Below, one piece after another: positions 46,890 to 53,794 of a DNA stretch of 64,000 nt. Made by a program: the position numbers and the translations under genes. The notes below the pieces were generated by a model. The model was given only the letters and a program-made list of their open reading frames with translations, had not been told where the DNA came from and made no database searches. Source of the DNA: a virus; the IMG/VR virus record IMGVR_UViG_3300027771_000009, positions 16,881 to 80,880 of that record; one strand, written 5' to 3'. Each line of letters starts with the position of its first letter. Position 1 is the stretch's first letter.

Positions 46890-46955
46890 ATGAGGTTTCT
46901 TGATATTTATATGTGGTGTAGGAAAGACACCAAAATAAAACCATTAAATAAATAA
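46890..46955 (+). CDS. possible leader peptide with RKDTKIKPLNK end
   Basis: A 21-residue frame in unit 3, ending 19 bases before the gp32 ATG. It shares KDTKI-x-PL with the frame at 46779, including silent differences (GAT/GAC, CTC/TTA). A GTG at 46860 is in the same frame and would lengthen it. Confidence 0.3.
   Translation: MRFLDIYMWCRKDTKIKPLNK
46903..46912 (+). promoter_or_regulatory. putative late promoter motif ATATTTATAT before gp32
   Basis: Late-type decamer 62 bases before the gp32 ATG, downstream of three host-type promoters. It would give gp32 both early and late transcription, as is known for T4 gene 32. Confidence 0.4.
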
Positions 46956-46974
46956 ACACTTAAATTTTTAAAAC

Positions 46975-47787
46975 ATGGGACTAGATTTATCCGCAATCAG
47001 AGGTAGACTGAACAAACTACAAAACACTGGAAACTCAAAGAGTAATCTTTGGAAACCATCACCTGGTAAACATCAAGTACGTATCGTACCTTACCTATTT
47101 AACAAAGAGAATCCTTTCATCGAATTGTATTTTCACTACAACATCAACAACAAAACTTATTTATCTCCATCATCATTTGGAAGACCAGACCCTATTGTAG
47201 AGTTTGCTGACAAATTAAAGAGAATGGGTGATAAGGAAGATTGGAAAGCAGCTAAGAAAATGGAACCGAAATTAAGAACTTTCGTACCTGTATTAGTTAG
47301 AGGTGAAGAAGGTGAAGGTGTAAAGTTTTGGGGATTTGGTAAAACTGTTTATCAAGAAATCTTAGGTTACATTGCTGACCCTGATTATGGTGATATTACT
47401 GAACCAACAACTGGTAGAGATATTACTATTGAGTACACATCAGCAGAAGATGCTGGAACATCTTACCCTGTTACTACTATTAGAGTTAAACCATCAGTAT
47501 CACCAATCACAAATGATGCGGCTCAGGTTAAACAATTATTAGAAGGACAGACTAATATTACTGATATTTATTCTGAATTATCTTATGATGAATTGAAAAG
47601 TGTATTAGAAGGTTGGTTAAATCCATCAGCAGAAGGAGCAAATGATACGGCATCTCAACAAACCTTATCAACTCCAACAGCAGCACCAACACCAACTCCA
47701 ACAGCAGCACCTGTACAAGCAGCACCTGTTGATAGAAAGAAGTTGGATGATGTTGCTAACGCATTCGATGATTTATTCAACTCATAA
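46975..47787 (+). CDS. gp32: single-stranded DNA-binding protein (T4 gp32-like)
   Basis: A 270-residue protein. The N-terminus is short and basic (GLDLSAIRGRLNKLQNTGNS), the core has WKPSPGKHQVRIVPY, then NPFIELYFHYNINNKTYLSP and FVPVLVRGEEGEGVKFWGFG, which follow the gp32 family. A Pro/Ala/Thr linker precedes the acidic end LDDVANAFDDLFNS, the kind of tail that contacts replisome partners. It coats single-stranded DNA in replication and recombination. There is no cysteine in the whole protein, so the zinc site of T4 gp32 is absent. Three tandem promoters upstream suggest high output. Confidence 0.88.
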   Translation: MGLDLSAIRGRLNKLQNTGNSKSNLWKPSPGKHQVRIVPYLFNKENPFIELYFHYNINNKTYLSPSSFGRPDPIVEFADKLKRMGDKEDWKAAKKMEPKLRTFVPVLVRGEEGEGVKFWGFGKTVYQEILGYIADPDYGDITEPTTGRDITIEYTSAEDAGTSYPVTTIRVKPSVSPITNDAAQVKQLLEGQTNITDIYSELSYDELKSVLEGWLNPSAEGANDTASQQTLSTPTAAPTPTPTAAPVQAAPVDRKKLDDVANAFDDLFNS

Positions 47788-47799
47788 TACTAAATTTTA

Positions 47800-48924
47800 A
47801 TGGCAAAAAAGATAACAAAAGAAGATGATTTGGCAAGTTTACTTGCCGAATCTCTTAACAAAAAAGCAAAAGACCAAAAAGTGGCATTCTTTTTGGATGG
47901 TGGGGATTCTCCTACTGATGTATCTGATTGGGTATCCTCTGGAGCATCTATGCTAGACGTTGCCATTTCGAACCGACCTTATGGTGGGTTCCCTGTTGGT
48001 AGAATTGCTGAAATTACTGGACTAGAACAATCTGGAAAATCATTAGTATCTGCACACCTTTTGGCTGAAACACAAAAGAAAGGTGGAGTAGCTGTACTAA
48101 TCGATACTGAAAATGCAGTAAGTAGAGAGTTCTTAGAAGTAATTGGAGTGGATGTATCTAAATTATTATATGTAGCAGCTGAGACAGTAGAACAATGTTT
48201 CGAAATCACCGAAACTATTATTGAAAATGTAAGAGTAGCATCGAAAGATAGACTTGTAACAATCGTAGTAGATTCAGTAGCAGCAGCATCAACTGAAAAG
48301 GAGATGGATGCAGATTATGGTAAAGATGGATACGCAACCGATAAAGCAATTATCATATCAAAGGCTATGCGTAAGATTACTAACTTAATTGGTAGACAGA
48401 AAATCACATTGGTTTTTACAAATCAGTTAAGACAGAAAATGAACGCAATGCCATTCTCTGACCCTTGGACTACTTCAGGTGGTAAAGCTATCGCTTTCCA
48501 CGCTTCAGTACGTTTAAGATTAAAAGGAATGGGAAGTATCAAAGCCAAAGTAAATGGTGTTGATAGAATCGTAGGTATTAAAGTGAGAGCACAGGTTGTT
48601 AAAAACCGAATGGGACCACCACTTAGACACGCTGATTTTGAGGTTATGTTTGATAGAGGAATTGATAACTGCGGTTCGTGGTTGAATATTATGAAAGAAA
48701 ACAAAATCGTTACGCAAGGTGGAGCTTGGTATAAGTATGTTGATACTGAAACTGGTGAGGAACATAAATTCCAATCCAAAGAATTCCCTGAGTTGTTGAA
48801 AAATGACCCTAAATTAGAAGAACAAATTTATAATAAAATTTGTGAAGCTACTATTAGAGAATACAAATCAGCATCAGAGGATATCGATAACTTAGTAGTA
48901 GATGACCAAGTTATTGGAGATTAA
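47800..48924 (+). CDS. uvsX: UvsX/RecA-like recombinase
   Basis: A 374-residue protein with the RecA fold. Walker A is GLEQSGKS (residues 74-81) and Walker B ends in VVDS (D158). FTNQLRQKMNAMPFSDPWTT then GGKAIAFHASVRLRLK matches the L1/L2 DNA-binding region. The glutamine-rich Walker A (E-Q-S instead of P-E-S) and the length are typical of phage UvsX-type enzymes. It catalyses strand exchange and recombination-dependent replication. It lies 12 bases after gp32, a T4-like functional grouping. Confidence 0.9.
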   Translation: MAKKITKEDDLASLLAESLNKKAKDQKVAFFLDGGDSPTDVSDWVSSGASMLDVAISNRPYGGFPVGRIAEITGLEQSGKSLVSAHLLAETQKKGGVAVLIDTENAVSREFLEVIGVDVSKLLYVAAETVEQCFEITETIIENVRVASKDRLVTIVVDSVAAASTEKEMDADYGKDGYATDKAIIISKAMRKITNLIGRQKITLVFTNQLRQKMNAMPFSDPWTTSGGKAIAFHASVRLRLKGMGSIKAKVNGVDRIVGIKVRAQVVKNRMGPPLRHADFEVMFDRGIDNCGSWLNIMKENKIVTQGGAWYKYVDTETGEEHKFQSKEFPELLKNDPKLEEQIYNKICEATIREYKSASEDIDNLVVDDQVIGD

Positions 48925-48944
48925 AAATTAAAAAATAATAAGTT

Positions 48945-49199
48945 ATGAGTAAATTAGCAAATATGTTACGCACATCAGCGGAAGCTGATAAAGCAAAAGC
49001 ACTCCTTACGTTGGAGTTGTTGGAAAACCATCCTGCCGGAATTGGTGACCATTCTACAAAAGATTTCTATTCAAACGCTGAAGAAGCTCTTCAGATGTTG
49101 GTAGATGCAGATGATAGATTGGGAGCAATCCAAAAGTACCTATCTCCACAAAATGTGGGATTGGTTAATGGTAATGGTTATACAACAACAACAACATAA
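48945..49199 (+). CDS. small helical protein between uvsX and rnh, unknown
   Basis: An 84-residue protein: KLANMLRTSAEADKAKALLT, then LELLENHPAGIGDHS, and EEALQMLVDADDRLGAIQKY, ending with NGYTTTTT. Predicted mostly helical. Its stop codon shares a base with the next ATG (TAATG), so translation is coupled with RNase H. The position suggests a partner of the recombinase or nuclease, but no family was recognised. Confidence 0.6.
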   Translation: MSKLANMLRTSAEADKAKALLTLELLENHPAGIGDHSTKDFYSNAEEALQMLVDADDRLGAIQKYLSPQNVGLVNGNGYTTTTT

Positions 49200-50245
49200 T
49201 GAAGAAACTCTACAAAGAAATCCTCAACGAAGTAAGTGAGGAACACAAAACGAATCATTTACGAGATAGGAACAGTAGAGTTCTTATTATTGATGGACTA
49301 AACACCTTTATCCGTAGCTGGACAACCAACCCTACAATGAATGAGGATGGTGACCATACGGGTGGGGTGATTGGTTCACTCAAATCCATCGGATATCAAA
49401 TCAGAGAATTTAACCCAACGAGAGTTGTGGTTACATTCGATGGTAAAGATGGTTCTAAATCCAGAAAAGATATTCACGAAGGATATAAGGCTGGTAGAGA
49501 AAAGAATCGTTTCAGAGTTAATCGAGCCTATGGTGCTCCATTATCTGAAGAAGATGAAAGATTATCAATGAGGCAACAATTTGTGTGGCTGAATGATATA
49601 TTGGATTTCCTACCTGTACAAACTATGGTTTATGATGGTATTGAGGCTGATGATACAATTGCATATGTAACCAATCACGTTCAAAATCAATTAGATGGGC
49701 AAGTTATAATTGTTTCAACTGATAAAGATTTTCTACAATTGGTTTCAGATAAAGTGACTGTATTCTCACCAACCAAAAAGAAACTATATAATAGACAACT
49801 CGTTTTTGATGAGTGGGGTATTTGGCCTGAAAATCTTTTAGTATATCGTACGTTGGATGGAGATAAATCCGATTGTATTCCAGGCATCAGAGGATGTGGT
49901 ATTAAAACCACTTTAAAGAGGTTTCCTGAACTATCGGAAGATAGGCTAGTAACACATGAGGAATTGTTCCAATTGTGTGAGGAGAAGAAGGGGAAGATAA
50001 AACTGTATGATGATATCTTAGGAGCAAAAGAACAACTTTTGATGAATAAGAGATTAATGGAGTTAGATGTACCACATATCCCAACCAATAAGAAATTAAA
50101 GATTATGGATAGATTCGCTGAAGATGATATCCAATTCAATAAACTTGATTTCCTTAAAGTTGGTGCTAAATATAAGGTACTTCAAAATTGGAGAGATATA
50201 AATGATTGGTTACAATCAACATTTCACAACATTATTACAAAATAG
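49199..50245 (+). CDS. rnh: RNase H / 5'-3' exonuclease (T4 rnh-like, FEN family)
   Basis: A 348-residue protein with the metal-binding carboxylates of FEN-type nucleases in order: IIDGLNTF (D32), VVTFDGKDGSKSR (D81), IEADDTIA (E149, D151, D152), STDKDFLQL (D175, D177) and GDKSDCIPGI (D222, D225), followed by the helix-hairpin-helix RGCGIKTTLKRF. It removes RNA primers and flaps from lagging-strand fragments. The length is slightly above T4 RNase H. It is translationally coupled to the small gene upstream. Confidence 0.88.
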   Translation: MKKLYKEILNEVSEEHKTNHLRDRNSRVLIIDGLNTFIRSWTTNPTMNEDGDHTGGVIGSLKSIGYQIREFNPTRVVVTFDGKDGSKSRKDIHEGYKAGREKNRFRVNRAYGAPLSEEDERLSMRQQFVWLNDILDFLPVQTMVYDGIEADDTIAYVTNHVQNQLDGQVIIVSTDKDFLQLVSDKVTVFSPTKKKLYNRQLVFDEWGIWPENLLVYRTLDGDKSDCIPGIRGCGIKTTLKRFPELSEDRLVTHEELFQLCEEKKGKIKLYDDILGAKEQLLMNKRLMELDVPHIPTNKKLKIMDRFAEDDIQFNKLDFLKVGAKYKVLQNWRDINDWLQSTFHNIITK

Positions 50246-50246
50246 A

Positions 50247-50278
50247 TTAGGTTATATCATAAATATATTGTATATTTG
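50247..50278 (+). promoter_or_regulatory. Bacteroidetes-type promoter, weak -33
   Basis: TATATTTG at 50271-50278, with TTAG instead of TTG about 20 bases upstream. It lies in the gap before the helicase gene. Confidence 0.6.
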
Positions 50279-50300
50279 TGATTCAAATCAAAAGTTATAG

Positions 50301-51659
50301 ATGCAAAATATAGATACTCTTTCTAAATACGGACAATCATTTCAAACAAAGGTATTATCTTCGTTGATTACGGATGTTCGTTTGTTAGATACATTAAATG
50401 AGATTATACATCCAAAGTTCTTCGAAGCTGAATCCAACAAATGGATTGCTGATGAGATAAAAAACTATTATAATGACTTTAAGAAATCACCTACACTTGA
50501 TGTATTTAAAGTGGAAGTATCTAAATTAGATGATAAGGGATTTCAGAAAACTGTAATAGAACAATTGAAATTAGTATTTACCAACATTGGTGATTCTGAT
50601 ATGGACTTTGTTAAGAAGGAATTCTCTTCATTTTGTATTAATCAAAACTTAAAACAGGCAATTGTTGAATCAATTGATTTACTTAAAGCTGGAAACTACG
50701 ATAAAATCAAAGATTTAGTAGATAAGGCAATGAAAGTGGGTATTGATAATGATTTAGGACATGATTATGTTTTAGATTTTGAAGAACGAACTACCGAAAT
50801 TAATAGAAATTCAGTTCCAACTGGTTGGGATTGTATTGATGAGATAATGGATGGTGGATTGGGACCTGGTGAATTGGGAGTTGCAGTTGCACCTTCTGGT
50901 GTTGGTAAGACTTGGGTATTATGTGCATTAGGTGCCGCAGCAGTAAAAGCTGGACTTAATGTGGTACATTATTCCTTAGAACTTTCAGAACATTATGTAG
51001 GACAACGTTACGATACTGTTTTTACTCAAATTCCATCATCTGAAGTGAAGGAAAATAAAGAGCAGGTATTTAGTAAGATTAACAAACTTAATGGAAAGTT
51101 ATTAATTAAATACTACCCACCAAAGGGAGTATCTTCAAAGAAGATTGAAGCCCATATTGAGAAAATGACCGCAGCTGGTAATAAACCTGATTTGGTTATT
51201 ATCGATTACGCTGATTTACTTCTATCTCACTCAAATAATTCTGATTCTACGTATGGAGAGCAGGGTGGTATTTACATTGAGTTGAGAGGTATGGGTGGTG
51301 AATTAGGACTTCCAATATGGACAGCATCTCAAACCAATCGTTCGGCAATTGATTCTGAAGTTATTGAAGCTGATAAGATTGCAGATTCTTACGCTAAAGT
51401 AATGAATGCAGATTTTATTATGAGTATTAGTAGGAAAGCAAAAGATAAATTGAATAATACTGCTAGGTTTCACGTAATGAAGAATAGATTTGGACCTGAT
51501 GGAATAACATTCCCATCTAAAATGGATACCAACACTGGATTCATTGAAGTATTTGATGGTAATTCATCAGATGGAATCATCACTCAGAAGGAATCCGCTA
51601 ATGGTCAGAACATGGAGCAGCAATTGCTACATAAAAAGTATGTAGAAAACTTCGGATAA
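50301..51659 (+). CDS. gp41: replicative DNA helicase (T4 gp41/DnaB-like)
   Basis: A 452-residue protein with an N-terminal helical domain (about 1-140) and a RecA-like motor. Walker A is APSGVGKT (197-204), Walker B is LVIIDYAD (D302), and a later TASQTNRSA matches DnaB motif 3. It is expected to form a hexamer that unwinds DNA ahead of the polymerase on the lagging strand. The residue order and length match T4 gp41. A separate primase (gp61) is not in the window and no primase domain is fused here. Confidence 0.88.
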   Translation: MQNIDTLSKYGQSFQTKVLSSLITDVRLLDTLNEIIHPKFFEAESNKWIADEIKNYYNDFKKSPTLDVFKVEVSKLDDKGFQKTVIEQLKLVFTNIGDSDMDFVKKEFSSFCINQNLKQAIVESIDLLKAGNYDKIKDLVDKAMKVGIDNDLGHDYVLDFEERTTEINRNSVPTGWDCIDEIMDGGLGPGELGVAVAPSGVGKTWVLCALGAAAVKAGLNVVHYSLELSEHYVGQRYDTVFTQIPSSEVKENKEQVFSKINKLNGKLLIKYYPPKGVSSKKIEAHIEKMTAAGNKPDLVIIDYADLLLSHSNNSDSTYGEQGGIYIELRGMGGELGLPIWTASQTNRSAIDSEVIEADKIADSYAKVMNADFIMSISRKAKDKLNNTARFHVMKNRFGPDGITFPSKMDTNTGFIEVFDGNSSDGIITQKESANGQNMEQQLLHKKYVENFG

Positions 51660-51850
51660 TAATTACAATCTATAAAATTACCACTAAGGTATTTTAATAC
51701 CTGATTTGGTGTTGTACATACAATATCAAAAAGTAATTTATAAAAAATACTATCCAAACTGTATTCACTTTTGAATATATAAGATAGTTATATTCACCCA
51801 ACTCAAATAAGGGTTGGTTAACATTAATAATAATAATAAAAATTAAATTT
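51660..51850 (+). promoter_or_regulatory. 191-base leader region before the histone-like gene
   Basis: Non-coding. It holds two hairpins: AGGTAT-TTTA-ATACCT near 51,685-51,701, and CCAAC / GTTGG near 51,800-51,820. A possible weak promoter has TTG at 51712 and TAATTTAT at 51734. No clear TATATTTG is present, so how the histone-like gene and nrdB are transcribed is open. Confidence 0.4.
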
Positions 51851-52021
51851 ATGGCAACATCGCAAGAGATTTTCGAACAAATTGAAGAGTTATATACTCA
51901 ATTCGAAGCAGAACACAATGGAACTACTAAAGCAGCTAAATCAAGAGCTCGTAAACATATTGGGGAAATCAAAAAATTGGTTACCGATTATAGAAAAGTT
52001 TCAGTAGAAGAATCAAAATAA
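51851..52021 (+). CDS. small histone H1-like protein
   Basis: A 56-residue protein: MATSQEIFEQIEELYTQFEA, then TTKAAKSRARKHIGEIKKL and a final DYRKVSVEESK. Lysine and arginine cluster in the middle. The KAA-x-RARK-x3-EIKKL-x4-RKVSVEES pattern is that of the short Bacteroidetes histone-H1-like proteins, which here appear in reduced form. It would bind DNA, perhaps compacting the phage genome or competing with host nucleoid proteins. It lies 13 bases before nrdB. Confidence 0.65.
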   Translation: MATSQEIFEQIEELYTQFEAEHNGTTKAAKSRARKHIGEIKKLVTDYRKVSVEESK

Positions 52022-52034
52022 GAAAAATTCAAAC

Positions 52035-53030
52035 ATGAGCAAATTATTTAAAGAAAGAATTCCTTACAAGCCTTTTGAATATCCCGAATATTACACCGAA
52101 GGGTGGTTAAAGCAAGCACAAGCATTTTGGTTACATACCGAAATACCTATGCAGGGTGATGTGAAAGATTGGAATGAACACCTTACAAAAGAAGAAAAAA
52201 ACTTAGTTGGAAATATTCTTTTGGGGTTTGCTCAAACTGAATGTGCAGTTTCTGATTATTGGACTACTATGGTTACCAATTGGTTTCCAAAGTATGAAAT
52301 AAAGCAGATGGCAATGATGTTTGGTTCCCAAGAAACAATACATGCTACCGCATATTCATATTTAAATGAAACATTAGGGTTGGATGATTTCTCAGCATTT
52401 TTGCATGAACCTGCAATTGCTGAGAAATTCGAACTCTTAACAGAAACCACAAACGAGTGGAAACATACTGATTTAGAAGTAAACGCTGAGGCTAGAAAAG
52501 AAGTAGGACGTTCTCTTGCTATCTTCTCAGCATTTAGTGAAGGAGTATCGTTATACTCTTCATTTGCAGTACTTTACTCATTTCAAATGAGAAATCTATT
52601 GAAAGGTATAGGACAACAAATGAAATGGAGTATACGGGATGAATCCTTACATTCTAAAATGGGTTGCCAATTGTTTAGAGATATGTGTAGTGAATTTACT
52701 ACACTAAAAGATGATAGTAAACAATCTATTGAAGAAGCTGCGAGACTTATCGTAGAATTAGAATCAAAATTCATTGATAAAATGTTTGAGATGGGTGAAT
52801 TAGAAAACCTATCTTCATCAGATTTGAAAGAATTTATCAAAGCTAGAACTAATATAAAATTAGTTGAGTTGGGATATGAGAGTATATTCGAATATGATAA
52901 AGATGCAGTTGAACGTTTAGACTGGTTCTATCAACTATCAGGTGGAGTTACACATACCGATTTCTTTGCAGTAAGACCTACTGACTATTCCAAAGCTGGA
53001 GAAGGTGAAAATTGGGATGATATGTTTTAG
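52035..53030 (+). CDS. nrdB: ribonucleotide reductase beta subunit (NrdB, class I)
   Basis: A 331-residue protein with the diiron carboxylate pattern: E69 (in AQTEC), E100 and H103 (QETIHATAY), E169 (SEGVSLY), E203 and H206 (RDESLHSK). The radical tyrosine is present as Y107, four residues after H103. The first ligand is Glu where most NrdB proteins have Asp. The C-terminal end (GENWDDMF) would dock onto NrdA. It makes the radical used by the NrdA encoded at 53,795. The SET-like and MazG-like genes lie between the two subunits, an uncommon arrangement. Confidence 0.92.
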   Translation: MSKLFKERIPYKPFEYPEYYTEGWLKQAQAFWLHTEIPMQGDVKDWNEHLTKEEKNLVGNILLGFAQTECAVSDYWTTMVTNWFPKYEIKQMAMMFGSQETIHATAYSYLNETLGLDDFSAFLHEPAIAEKFELLTETTNEWKHTDLEVNAEARKEVGRSLAIFSAFSEGVSLYSSFAVLYSFQMRNLLKGIGQQMKWSIRDESLHSKMGCQLFRDMCSEFTTLKDDSKQSIEEAARLIVELESKFIDKMFEMGELENLSSSDLKEFIKARTNIKLVELGYESIFEYDKDAVERLDWFYQLSGGVTHTDFFAVRPTDYSKAGEGENWDDMF

Positions 53031-53037
53031 TAAACCC

Positions 53038-53068
53038 TTGTTAAATTCAATTAAATTTCGTATATTTG
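53038..53068 (+). promoter_or_regulatory. Bacteroidetes-type promoter
   Basis: TTG at 53038-53040, 20 bases, TATATTTG at 53061-53068; ATG at 53073, so the leader is very short. Confidence 0.75.
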
Positions 53069-53072
53069 TAAT

Positions 53073-53483
53073 ATGAAACCATTTACATATTTAAATGAAT
53101 ATTTGAAAACTGATATAGCACCCTCATCAACACATGGAATCGGAACTTTCGCTCTTAGAGACCTAAAAGTTGGTGAGGATGTTTTCATCAGATGGAAAGG
53201 TGAAACCAAATCATATATAGTATCTAATGATGAATTTGATACTTTACCGGAATCATCTAAATTTCTTATTTTAAAATCATATGAAAATAGAAATGAATAT
53301 CCATTTATTTGGTTTAGATTGTTCAAAGATTCGTACTTTAATTTATCGAACCCTTGGGCATACGTTAACACAAAAGAAACTGATGGCAATATTGATTCTG
53401 TAACAAAGAAAGTAATAAAACCCATTAAACAAGGTGAAGAACTATTCGGAACCTATAACTTAAAAAATACAATATTAAAATGA
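53073..53483 (+). CDS. SET-domain-like protein
   Basis: A 136-residue protein. The N-terminal IAPSSTHGIGTFALRDLKVG then E-D-V-F-I matches the first strand and loop of SET domains (S-x2-HGxGxFA-x-RDIxxGE). The end, WAYVNTKETDGNID, then KPIKQGEELFGTY, corresponds to the N-x-N/GEEL-x-x-Y part. The classical NHS is replaced by NTK. If active it would methylate lysines using S-adenosylmethionine. The partner is unknown; the histone-like protein encoded 1 kb upstream is one candidate. The four-base overlap (ATGA) with the next gene implies coupled translation. Confidence 0.6.
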   Translation: MKPFTYLNEYLKTDIAPSSTHGIGTFALRDLKVGEDVFIRWKGETKSYIVSNDEFDTLPESSKFLILKSYENRNEYPFIWFRLFKDSYFNLSNPWAYVNTKETDGNIDSVTKKVIKPIKQGEELFGTYNLKNTILK

Positions 53484-53788
53484 CATTTGATAAATTAATA
53501 GATAATGTGAAGGGTTGGGCTGATGCAAAGGATATCCTTAAATCAGAAAACGCACCTAAGCAATTAATGAAAGTAATGGAAGAGTTGGGTGAAACCGCTG
53601 GAGCTATTGCTAAAAATAAAGCAACTGATGAAATTCAAGATGGAATTGGTGATACGTTCGTAACTTTGATAATTTTGGCTTACCAATTAGGATTGGACCC
53701 AACTGAATGTTTAGAGCATGCTTGGAACGAAATAAAAGATAGAACAGGTAATACTGTTAATGGAGTATTTGTAAAAGATGAAAATTAA
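53480..53788 (+). CDS. MazG-like nucleotide pyrophosphohydrolase
   Basis: A 102-residue protein with the MazG pattern: MKVMEELGETAGAIAKNKA (EExxE), then EIQDGIGDTFVTLIILAYQL (ExxD metal site), ending EHAWNEIKDRTG. It would hydrolyse a nucleoside triphosphate or an alarmone, as proposed for phage MazG proteins that adjust host metabolism. It overlaps the SET-like gene by four bases and lies 6 bases before nrdA, so it belongs to the nucleotide-metabolism operon. Confidence 0.8.
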   Translation: MTFDKLIDNVKGWADAKDILKSENAPKQLMKVMEELGETAGAIAKNKATDEIQDGIGDTFVTLIILAYQLGLDPTECLEHAWNEIKDRTGNTVNGVFVKDEN

Positions 53789-53794
53789 TATATA

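Larger units (their letters stand above)
46649..46942 (+). repeat. ~90-bp tandem promoter/leader repeat, three units
   Basis: Three units with spacing of 91 and 90 bases. Each holds the promoter, and units 1 and 2 share TTTAACAAATG followed by T/G and AGAAAGATAC. Unit 3 has a later related segment, TGTAGGAAAGACACCAAAAT. The repeat region leads directly to gp32. Confidence 0.8.

Noticed and set aside
51712-51741. Promoter for the histone-like gene (TTG, TAATTTAT)
   Set aside because: The -7 element lacks the final TTTG seen in all other host-type promoters; kept only as a note in the leader entry.
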